Source: Myxocyprinus asiaticus (Eukaryota > Chordata > Actinopteri > Cypriniformes > Catostomidae). From it: 64,000 bases of DNA. Every line of letters starts with the position of its first letter. Position 1 is the stretch's first letter. The translations under genes were made by a program, and so were the position numbers. Under the pieces are notes generated by a model. It saw nothing but the letters and a program-made list of their open reading frames with translations. It made no database searches and was not told the DNA's origin. Location of the stretch: the NCBI RefSeq assembly GCF_019703515.2, contig NC_059372.1, positions 25,518,931 to 25,582,930 of the forward strand, read 5' to 3'. Shown in pieces: positions 12,534 to 24,962 of this stretch.

Positions 12534-15500
12534 CTGAATGGGAAAGTATTGGATTGAAGAATTAATGTCGCAATACTCTTTAAGTGCATATGCTAACGTA
12601 ATTCGTGAAAAACTTACAAAAAAATAAATAAAAAATATATATAGATTATCATGACGTCATGTCTACTGAAAGGTTTCCCCTTTGGCCCATAAAGAAAAAG
12701 AAAAAGAAAAAGAAAAAAAAATATTTAGATATTTATATTAAGACAGAAGCTATTCTAGTCATCATTTTAAAGCCAGACAAAAGCATTTTTGCTTTATCAT
12801 TTGTAAAAACAAACAATTGTATAAATATACAATTGTGTACATAAATATATAAATATAGTGTACATAACATATACTGTATACTTGTAAAAAAAAAAAAAAA
12901 TGCTTTGCATATAAATAAATTAGGGCTGGGAAATTGAACGTGTTCATTTCTGTGATTAATAGTTTAATGCGCTAAAATAATTTTATGCATTTGTTTTTTT
13001 TCTTCACTTCCTGAAACTTCACTAATGTTTTTCCCCACATCATGTGGCTAAAATTGGCATATATAAATTTCCAGGAGGTACACGCTTGACTTGACTGCTC
13101 ATCCTAGTACAGAAATTGATTGTGTGGAGAAGTGCACGCTTATTCATTACGCGTGACGCATTTACTGGGCATAATAAACACGGGAGTGGATTTACTGTAT
13201 GGAGAATATGGAGACTTCACCCACAAGTGGTGAGCCAGGTCTGGGAGAGATACAGGTAAGCTACAGCATCGCCCAAAAACGCTGAACCAGTATCAAAAGC
13301 AAATCCGTGCAAGAGAGACTGAGTGCGCACGACAGAGACTAAATGCAGCCAGATAAATTAATAGCTTTGAGATTTTAAACTTTTGCATGTAAACTTAAGT
13401 TTCTCTTGCCAATAAAGCTTGATATTAATAGAATCTGCCCATTTGATCCTATTATTTAAAAAGTCAGCTGGAAAATGGCAAAAGATTTTGTCCAAATTTA
13501 ATTACAGCATGTTCACTGATTTTATGGCATGACAACATATACTTAAATCAAAGAAATATACTTGTAAAAATGTGTCTAACTCTTTCTGCAAAAAACTGAA
13601 CATTTTAACAGGTACATATTACAATAATTCAACTAAATCATAACCATCTCTTGCAAGTTTTGTGAGACAAAGTATAAAGTAAATATATTGTAATAATGTT
13701 ATAAAATATATGATTATATTTTAATGTTTTGACAAATGTAAAATGTAACATGAATATTTGCAATTAATCACAGAAAACACAACCCTAAAATAATATAGTA
13801 TATAGTTTATTGAAGACATTTATAGCACTTTCTAATATAAAAAAAATATGTAAAAAAGGATTTAATTACTTAAAAATGTGGTGTAACCATCAAGTGAAAG
13901 GTATTAAAATACTTTCCTTGCTCCTTGAATACATGAGCGTGTACACAACTTAATTATTCATTTCAAAAACGTTTTCAAACACATTTTTCAAAGTAAAATG
14001 TTGTTTTTTTTTTACAAATATCATACATGAGTCAAGAATTTCAAGACCTGAACAATTGATAAATATAAATAAAAGATTTTTTGCACTACTCACACCGACA
14101 ATAATATTTTTTGAGAATTTCAGCTTTTAATGAGACAGATTTTTTTAGTTACACCACATTTTTTTAAACCCCAAAAATTGAAAACATTTTCATCATAGAA
14201 GAGATGTATTCTGATGTATTTGTATTTTTTATGTATTTTTGAATAACTTAATAGATCTTAACGTCACATCATTAACCCCTATATTTCATTGTTTGTCATG
14301 TTTGAAATAAGGTTCACTGACTCACCTGAATAGCTCCTATGTTCTCCATAAGTTGATCAGTGCTGGAGGTCCCCAGCAGCACACAGCTCACCCCCTCATT
14401 CCTCAGACACCATGCTAAACAGAGATACCAAAACACAACACGTTAACATCTCTGTAAAAACAACAGTGAACCTGGTTTTGTTGTCTAAAACTGCTTTTGA
14501 GATTATCTGTAAAGGTGATGGGAAAATGCAGTACAGTATACCCAGTCATTCATAAAATGAATCAGAAGTCAGAGCTAAGCCTACATAATGTCTAAGTGTG
14601 AGACTTTGATGAGTTTTGTTTAGTTCAGAAAAATTTATCTGTGGCATTTTTCAGTCAAATCAGGACTGTATGCTTATTTATATATCAAACTATGGCAGAG
14701 GTAGGTGTATTTTGAGTTTTAGCATATGTGGGCTTAAAGCTTGAACTCACTTTTCACAGCTGAAGCAGGTGTATTTTAAGCTAGAAAAATTCTGTCTTTT
14801 TTAAATACAATTTTGAACAATGGACACACTAATGGAGGCTTATTTTGAAACTTAAAAGGGATGAAAAATGAGGAATTCTGCCATAATTTGCTTGTCCTCA
14901 TGTTGTTCCAAACCTGTATGACCTTGTTTCTTCTGTGTACCACAAGAGAAAAAAATTTTGTTTTGTGAAAAATGTTGACGCAGTTCTTTTTAGCCATACA
15001 ATAAAAGTGGATGAGTTTGTCATTTCTTAACATTCTGCCTAAACTCTTCTTTGTGTTCCATGGAAGAAAGAAAGTCCAATGGGTTTGGAGCAAAATGAGG
15101 ATAAGTAAATGAAGACAGAATTTTCATTTTTGGGTGAACTGTCCCTTTTAGACAGCAGTAAAAAGTTTAAAAATGACCAAAGCATTCAAAGCTCAAGAAA
15201 AACTACACATCTCAGAGGGACACAAAAGACGAAGAGCTGTCATCCCCTCAACATGACCACAAGAACAAACACATAACACACCTGATACAATGAAAGCACC
15301 CTGGTTCAAGTTTACTGTAATGTTCTGTCCAAATGTATACAGCCTGTAATTATCAGTCATCACTAACATCCTGAAACCACACAACACCCCTGCTGCTCCC
15401 CTGACCTTTACTGCTTTATTAAGAAAGGTTATGCACTGTATAAATTAATAGCTATACTGTAATTGGACAGTTGTGCCAAGGCTGGCTTAATGATTAGTGT

Positions 15501-18500
15501 GGAATACAGGCAACAAAACCTGAAGCTACAGAGATAAACATACTATTTGTCTATACATTTAAATAAACTTTATGTCCAATGGAGAAAACCAGATCTAAAA
15601 TATTGCAATTCTCTATGCTGTTTTCCTCTTAAATTAGCAATTACAGTCATCTACTGATTTCAGTATGCCTAATGTGTTTCATTAGTAGACAAGTAGGACA
15701 TGTTTATGGATCAACATCATTTGTTGTTCCTGAAATGACATTGCTGTCAACTAGGGACTAAATCGGTTAAAGGAACGAAAACCAAAAACGGGAACAAATA
15801 TGTTATTTTACATACATTAAGCTACTGTATACTATGCTTGCTATGATTTCTATACTGATAATTCCCCCACATGGAAAAAAAAATACTTTTTAAAATATTT
15901 TTGCTTATTTTGGGTGAGACAAGTCCCTTATTTTATAGCTTGCTTTTCCAGAACAGGTCGCTTGTTTCTCTTGTGAGTTATGGAAACACTGCAACTGGTA
16001 TTTCACCCACCCTTAGCACAGAGTACTGTCAATTTAAAAAATAATGTCATTAAGCATTCTTTTATGTTGTTCTAACTGGTTACCAATTGGAAAGGAGGCT
16101 GCGGAACGCTGGAACCAGAACGGAAAAATACAGTTTCTGCTCAGAAAAAACTGAAATGAAAAACATTTCATTTTTAGTCCCTGCTATCAACCAAACATTG
16201 CCCTCTGATTATCTGGACAGGGTTTAGAGTTAGGGTTAAAGTCAGGGTTGGGAATGGGGTTGTCTCGCACGACCACACTCGATCCATTCTGATCCATATT
16301 GTAGGTTATTCTGGACAATAACCTCCCACTTTGTCTGACATATAAAGCAACCAACCACAGTTCATCTTGTTTATATGTGCTGTTCAGGGCTGCATTTCTC
16401 AAAAGCATCGCAAGCTTAAGTTGATCGTAAAGACCACTGGCGCCAATGGTTTCTACGATCTACTTAGGCTTACGATGCTTTTGGGAAACGCAGCTCTGGT
16501 TAAGTAAAACTACTTAAAATAAAAGACTGGCATGGAAAAACTCAATCAAAATTCTATATGGCAATGTCCACAAACATTCATATACAAAACATAGAAGAAA
16601 TTAGCAGAAATGCTAACAAAATTATTGTCTGACCAAAAGTACAAAAAGGATTATATCACATACAGAAAACAAACAATATACAGTTCTACTCGTAAATATC
16701 TAGTTTGCATGCTACTAAGTGTCTCAAACAAAGCTCTATCTATTAAATATCTATTAAACACTTCAGAGATTAGTTTTTCCACAACAAATGCTCATAAAAT
16801 CAACCTGGTACCTTACACAACTTCTTTCTTGAGGCTGACTGATATAAACTTGACTCCCAGAAATTGTGTTGTAGTCACACAATTTGATTTGACGGTTGGG
16901 TTAGGGCTATGATTGGTTGATAGAAATGTTGTTTCAGAAACAGGAATCCTAATTCCGTACAGTAATTCACATTGTGCTGTTTAGATAATGTACAACATTT
17001 AGACATATGAATAGTCCAACACCATACTCCCACTTTTGACAGGACAGACACCAGCAGACACATGCAAACAGCCTGTCTTGAGCTCCAGGCAGGCGGACAG
17101 ACAGACAGACAGAACGAGAGAGAGCAGCAGGGCCTGAGCAGTATTACCGATGGCCAGCTGGGGCAGCGTGCAGCCCAGCCGCTCTGCAATTGCCTGCAAC
17201 TCTTTCAGCTTCGCCTGCTGACGACGGCCTTCCTCACTCAGAATCTTGTCCTTCAACCACTGGTAGCCCTGTTTCAAACACACAGCACACCTGCTCAGAG
17301 AGCCACACACCACCGTGGTGCTGAGCCACAGGAATAGCCTGGGGAAATTCACTGTGTTTGTGAAGTAATGAGAGAATGGATTATATCTGCACACATAACT
17401 GCAGGAACATGTTTTATGAAGGGGTGCTGAGGGGCAGTATGGTGGGGTGTGACACAAGTAACATTTAGTTTAGGCCACTATATATCAATGCACAAAACAA
17501 GCTCTTAGCATCCTTATACATTTGTTTAACAGTTAATAATGTATGGTACTTGCTGCTTAATTAAGTACATACTGTGTTTTAGACATGTCGTTTTTTCCAA
17601 ATTATTAATAATATTTATGTGGCTATCATACAGGTCTGCTATTCATAATGGCCTTGTTTGTCCAAGTCTGTATGTATTATACACATTTTCCTTATATTGT
17701 AATGTATATAAATCTTTCTGAAAGCAAAAATACTCAATGGCTATATGTAAGGGATGGCAAAATATCACATCAAGAAAATGCATGTGTGCAGATGAACAGG
17801 AGCACTTCATAATCCCATAAAGTGACAAGCATAACGTTCCATAATACAAAAGAAAATTCATCTTGAAAAGACTCAAGCAAGGCCTCCACTTTTTTTAAAA
17901 ACACAATAAACCTAGAAGGCATTTGAAAGAGAGTCATTAATAAAGATATGACAACAGTCAGGAGAGACAGAGGGGAGTGCTGAGGTTCACAGATAGAGAG
18001 GGGTTGTAGCACATGGCAGACGAATACCTTGAGTGAGGCTCTGGAGTAAGGAGGCACACCGCTGTCATACTTCCCTGAAATGATCCCACAGGCCAGTGGA
18101 GACCACGTCATGGCACCCACACCTGCAAAAACACCATTATGGTGTTTATGACATACTATGAACCTGCAACCATTACAGTGACTACACTTCCTCAGGCATT
18201 ATGGGTGCATCATGCTTGTGCATTGTGCTTTGCTTAGTTTAGTATTGTTGATTACTAGCAGAGACTATTTAGCAGAGACTATTTGGGAATGGGAGAAACT
18301 GGAACACCCTACGGTCAACTGATGTTGAAAGGAAGTCCCGCCTTACAGGTAAAAGAGCCAATCACCTTTTAGATACAGACATTGCCTATCAATCGACTTG
18401 AGAACGTGCATGGGCATTAGCTATAAAAGATGGGAATTTTTTTTTTCTTTTAGCGTAATCTGAGGTAAAGAAGCACAATGTATGATACCAGTGTTGTCAG

Positions 18501-21500
18501 ATTTTACTGCTGATTTGAAATATGTTCTTTGATTGTAATCTTGTTACTAATAAATTACTAAAATCTTCTACTAAAAATAAAAATCTTCTACTAAAATTAC
18601 TTTTTTTGCACATTTTAATTAAAATAAAAATGAACTTTTTTATTTATTTACTGCAAATACTGTAAACACCTAATAAATGTAAAACAAACCAATAAATTGA
18701 ATAGGTAAAATTTTCACTTTAGAACAGCTGTCTTTAATAGAAGATTTTAGTAATTTATTAGTAACAGCTTTGTAAAGCCAATACCAATTATCCTTAATTA
18801 CTGGCTGAATATTATTTAGTAAACTTGATTCATGATGGATCTCCGAAATTGAGCATTATTACATTGATGAGCCAAAACATTATGACCACCTGCCTAATAT
18901 GCTGTTGGTCCTTCGCGTGCCACCAAAACAGTGTTGACCCACAGAGGCATGGACTCTACAAGATCCCTGAAGGTGTCCTGAGGTATCTAGCACCAAGACA
19001 TTAGCAGCAGATCCTTCGAGTCCTGTAAGTTGCGAGGTGGAGATCGGACTTGTTGGTCTGTGGAAATTGGATCTGGGGAATTTGGAGGCCAGGATAACAC
19101 CTTCAACTCTTCATCATGTTCCTTAAACCATTCCCGAACAATGTGTGCAGTGTGGCAGGGTGCATTATCCTGCTGAAAGAGGCCACTGCCATTAGGGAAT
19201 AACATTGCCATGAAGGGGTGTACCTGGTCTGCAACGATGTTGTTTAAGTAGGTGGCACGTGTCAAACTGACGTTCACATGTATGGCTGGACTCAGAGTTT
19301 CCCAGCAGAACATTGCCCAGAGCATCACACTCACTTCACCAGCTTGTCGTCTTCCCACAGTGCATCCTGGTGCCAACACTTCCCTGGGTAAACGGCACAC
19401 ATGTACATGGCCGTCCACCTGATGTAAAAGAAAATGGGACTCATCGGACCAGGCGACCTTCTTCCACTGCTCCAAGGTCCAGTTCTGACGCTGGCGTGCA
19501 CATTGTAGGCACTTTCAATGGTGGACAGGAGTAATCATGGCCACTCTGACCGGTCTACGGTTATGCAGCCCCATACGCAGCAGTGTGCGATGTTGGGCCT
19601 CATGTATTCAGATAGAAGACAAAGGCAGGCCTAACACAGTCGTAAAACCTAACTCAGGCCCACATACCAAGTCATAAATCTTACTGATAAAAACCACGCC
19701 AAAATCAAACAAAGGGAGTCCAAAACAGACTACAAATCCCATGAAGCCTTGCTCACTAAAGGATTGTTTGTAGTCCAACCACATTGGACTGTTGTGCATT
19801 TCCGCCATCACGGGTGAGACCGGCAAACTGAGTTTATCCATTAAAGAATCAAAGACCGCGGGACGGTTTAGGAGCCGTCCACCGCGTCTCTGAGTGATAA
19901 ACTAACAGCTGCTTTCTCTCCCACTATCCTGAAACCGGCTTTGGGGCCGTCACTTAATTCTCTCTCTCTCGTACTAACCACACACACACACACGCGACCC
20001 CTCACAAACATTCTCGCACACATTTTTGGCTAGTAGATAACTTCGTGATAAAGCTCAGCTTTGTCCCTAAGCTATCGTACAAGCAGATACACGCGGTAAC
20101 TGGTAGACGTCATTGACTGGTTTCTCTCTGCCCACATTCGCGGCCATATTCTCTGGCCGGAAGTCTCGCGTGACATACTCTCCACGAGAGTCACGTCCGC
20201 CATTTTGTGTGCGTCCCTCCTTACGCACACACACACTCTCACACACACCCTCATGTGTTATAGGATTACTTTGGTTTCCATATCTAATCATATCACTGTT
20301 TAGTTTGTAGTTGTAAGTCAGAAGTTTATTGACTGCATTGTATTAATTATTAATTGATATTACTGCATAAATAAACTTTGTTTATATTTCAAAGAGAAGT
20401 GTTTTGGTTTGTTTTGCATACACCTGTGTCACATGCTGACGGAATGTCAGTGCTCGGATTCAAACCTTCATTCATTGTTTTTTTTTTTTTTTCGGAAATC
20501 GATATTCTTCGGATGTCGATTTTCCTAAGAAAACAATCCAATATTGAGACTATTATACTATCTGGTTATTAGTTCCTGATTCCAGGGTGGTGCCCCGGCA
20601 ATATGAATCCTTATTAATATTCTATTAATTTTTGATAATTGATAATTATCTTTGATGATTGTTGAATTTGAATGATCAATAAGCTAGTGTTAATTTTAAT
20701 TAATGTTTCATCGATGTTAATGATTAGTGATTATCTTTGATAATTGTTGATTTAAAGGATTAAAAAAAGCTAACATTGATTCTCATCAATGTTCTATTGA
20801 TTTTAATAATTAATCATTATCTTTGATAATGATTAATTATTGCTAATAACCAAACCCGCTCCTAAACATAGCGCACTACATTTACTGGAGCCCCATATGA
20901 GGTTTTAATGAGTTAGATTCAATTAATTAATTTAAATATTAATTAATAACTAAATAAATAATTACCAATTATTTCTAATAGTAACACTGATCTAAACAAC
21001 CAGTAAAGCCCTACAGCGATGCACTGTGTGTTGTGACACATTCCTCCTGTAACCATCATTAATATTTTCTGTGACTTGTGCCACAGTAGAGCTTCTGTCG
21101 GTTCGGACCAGATGGGATAGCCTTCGTTGCCCTTGTGTATTGTTGAGCTTTGGGTGCCCAACACCCTGTCTCCGGTTTTTGGTTCGTCCCTCATTGGACC
21201 ACTGTCGGTAGGTACTCACTACTGCTGACCGGGAGCACCCCACAAGCCTTGATGTTTCAGAGATGCTCTGACCCAGTCTTCTGGCTATAACAATTTGGCC
21301 CTTGTTAAAGTCGCTGAGGTCTTTACTCCTGCCCATTTCTCCTGCATTAAACAAGTTGACTACGAGAACTGATTGTTGGCTTACCATCTGATCTACCCAG
21401 ACATTGACATGTGGCCTTGTTAGGAGATGATCAACTTTATTCGCTTCACTTGTGAGTGCTCATAATGTTTTAGCTCATCAGTGTACATTACTTTCAACAC

Positions 21501-24500
21501 AAAAATAAGACATTCAATAAGTAATGTTAAATAAGTTTAATAAGTTATGGCTAAGATAGCCTTACTCCACATTCAGTTAATTATTAATTCATGTTTTATT
21601 CATGCTTAACTAGTGCATTATTTTGGACCCTTAAAGTGTTACCTGATTTTATTAAGGTAAAACAGTTGAAGGCTGAATGCATTCACTTTTTAATGAGGCA
21701 TGCGGCTGCTCCGCTCCAAACAAAATAAATAATAATAATAATAATAATTTTGGTTCATGGGAACTTGCATAGATCACCAAACCCTTGCATAGATGCTGTA
21801 GAAGCCTATATTTACAGTGCTTGTTGAAGTTAAATATTTAATAATGCATGATTGCCCCTTTAAATATTTATATATTTACACATTTATCACATATTTTGTT
21901 AAATGTTTTTTTATATGCATCATTTTTACTATTTACAAGTATTTATATAGAGTTTACCTTGATATGTTCAACAAGAGCTAAAATGATACTGTCCCTTTAG
22001 CGCATATTAACGAGTTTTGCAAAGTTTCTTTACCGCATCCGTGCTACTCTATGTGTGATTAGAATCTTAGGACATACATTACACACACAGAGTCAAACCA
22101 GACTTTTACTCTCCTCATATGTATTGACTAACGTATCAAAATATTTTTTTGTACAAGTTAAATTAAAATCTATAGGCTCTTGATTTTTACAAAACTTTCA
22201 CCTTCACAGAAAACCAACAGATGCTTTACACTGGTCTGTAGAGCCATGTGGTAGAACAGAGGATGTTTTGAAAACAGTCTGTGGAAAAGTTTAACCAAAA
22301 TAAATGCAATGTGGATGTATGGCATACCTCGACTCAACTAAAGTGATGGTGACAGCATCTGTGACAACTCCAGACCCACAGCAACCAAATACGCTTGCGA
22401 CACAACACACAGTGAAAGGATCTCATGATAAACTTCTTCACCACTACACAACTCTAAAACTGGTGAGTGAAATCTGAACATTTACCAGCTAGTGGCTAAT
22501 AACAGAAATTTTTTAGCTGCAAAGCGTGAAATTTGGTTGCATATGCGAGTGATTTACTAGCATTGTAGAAGGCTTCTACAGGAACTCTACAGGACTCTGC
22601 AGTAACTACAGGAACTCTACGGGACTCTGCAGTAAATCTGTATTAACTCTACATGAACTCTACAGGACTATACAGTAACTCTTCATGAACTCTACATAAC
22701 TCTACATTAACTCTACATTAACTACAGGAACTTTACGGGACTCTGTAGTAAATCTACTTTAACTCTACATGAACTCTACAGGATTCTATGGTAACTCTAC
22801 ATGAACTCTACAGGCTCTACAGTAACTACATGAACTCTACAGAACTCGACATGAACTCTGCAGTAACTCTAAGAACTCTACGGGACTCTGTAGTAAATCT
22901 ACTTTAACTCTTCATGATCTCTACAGACCTCTACAGGATCTCTACATCAACTCTTCATCAACTCTACAGGAACTCTAACTTAACTCTACAGAACTCTACA
23001 TTAACTCTACATTAACTCTACAGGAATTCTACTAGAACTCCATTAGAACTGTACAGGACTCTGCTGGAACTATACAGAAGTCTGCAGGAACTCTACATGA
23101 ATTCTATTGGAACTTCACAAACTCTATAGGAGTACACAGCAACACAATCTTGCACACACACCTATTTTATGGAAGAGCTCAGGCAACTGAACTTCCACTT
23201 TCTCTCTCTGGAACATGTGATATTCAGCCTGCTCACAAACAGGTGGGATCAGGTTAAATTGCCGTGCCACTGAGTACGCCTCCTGAGGAACATGTACACA
23301 CACACACACATAAGAGACATAAGAGAGCTCATACTATAGACACTCTGGAACAAATCCATTAAATATACGTGTACGCATGTGTGAAGGGGATAAGGGTTTT
23401 CTTAATCATCAAAAGCATCTCTTAGCATGCATTAGCTACACATATAAGAGTAAAATTAAAACAGTTCCAAAAACCTACAGTACACTGGCATTTGCTATTT
23501 TGTCAGCAAAAGGTAACAAGTACTAGTTGACCAATATGGGGTTTAAATGGTTTAAATTTCCAGATGCCAGTATCTAGAGTATGATGAACAATGGCTGATA
23601 TAATTCCTGTATATCCATAATATAAATATCCATAAACATAAAATGTACTCACACACACACACAAACTTGAAAACAGATTATCCATGGACAAGGCTGTTGG
23701 TAGATTATGTAAATGACACAATGGGAATTTAACCCTTCCGTGGACATGGTTTATCTCAAATTGGCCAAATATCAGCTAATTAATCAGTCTGGAAAATAAT
23801 TCAGTCTATTACTAGTTACAAGTACAAGATTGATTCTTTATCATTATTTATTTTCATGTGAGAAAACAAAGTTTACTATATTTCAAGACCCACCATAATC
23901 TCCATAGAGCTCCAACGGGAAGTGCCCCAATACATGGCCATTCCCTGGTTTATCACATGGGTCATCGCTCGCACCGTCTCTGCCAATCAAAAAATTCACA
24001 ATCAGAGTCTGGACAACACATTCAGACATTGAGGGATGAGGAAGGTAGATATAGTCAGTCGGGAAGAAAGGAAGATAGAGAGGTTGCAACATACAGTATC
24101 TGGCCATTTAAGACAAAGTATGCATATAACAGTAAAGTAATGGAAGTGGAGCAGAAGTAGATTCAAAGAAAGGCTAAGAGCAACAAAGGCCATTATATTC
24201 TTTATACAAAGTGACAAGGCATTAAAATTGTCCCGAAGTTTATGCACGTAATAACTGTACTCAGAGTTTTTCAGTAAGAGGAAAATAAATCAGTGTAAGA
24301 CTCCAGACTGTATGACATCTCCACAAGGCTGCATTTCATTGACATTCAGCAGAGGAGCAATTTTCCATGGTCCAGCCTACATCCTACTACATGCTATTAT
24401 TATACACTGATAACCAGAATTAAGCTTGCAGCCACATACCCTATTGTGAGAAAGAAACCAGATTAAGACACAAAAAAGAAAAACTCTGTATCAAATCTTG

Positions 24501-24914
24501 TAGTTAAAGGGATAGTTAACAAACAATTAAAATTCTGTTATAAATGTACTCAGCTTTGTGTCGTTCAAAACCTGTATGACTTTCTTTCCTTCATGGAACA
24601 TAAAAGGAGATGCTACAGTAGGCAGAATGTTAGCCAATTGTTCACAATTCACATTCATTGTATGGAAAAAAAGATGCTATGAAAGTGAATGGTGACAGAA
24701 AACCAGGTAACACTTTACAAGAAGGTTCTATTTGTTAATATTGTTTAACATTTGTAAATGTAATAGATATCAGGAACTAACAATGAACTTTAAAAATGAA
24801 CTATTTTTTAACAGCATTTATTAATCTTGGTTAATGTTAATTAATAAAAATACAACTGTTTATTGTTATTCTAGTTAACGCATTAACAAACGTTAATGTT
24901 CACAATGTTTAATT

Positions 24915-24962
<48 letters not shown>

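Larger units (their letters stand above)
18862..21483 (-). mobile_element. Tc1 transposon split by a solo LTR
   Basis: The ends are CATTGATGAGCCAAAACATTATGA and, inverted, CATAATGTTTTAGCTCATCAGTG, flanked by TA (18860-18861, 21484-21485). The transposase runs on the - strand in two blocks separated by the LTR at 19591-21015. Without it the Tc1 would be about 1.2 kb, a normal length. It lies in the intron between kcnab2 exons 11 and 10. Confidence 0.93.

Noticed and set aside
16999..17457. 152-codon - strand ORF as a separate protein
   Set aside because: Only the middle 41 codons are real (kcnab2 exon 12); both ends run through clear splice sites into intron.
22568..23128. Regularly spaced short repeats as a CRISPR-like array
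   Set aside because: There are no unique spacers; the units are contiguous variants of one about 12-nt sequence, i.e. a minisatellite in an animal intron.
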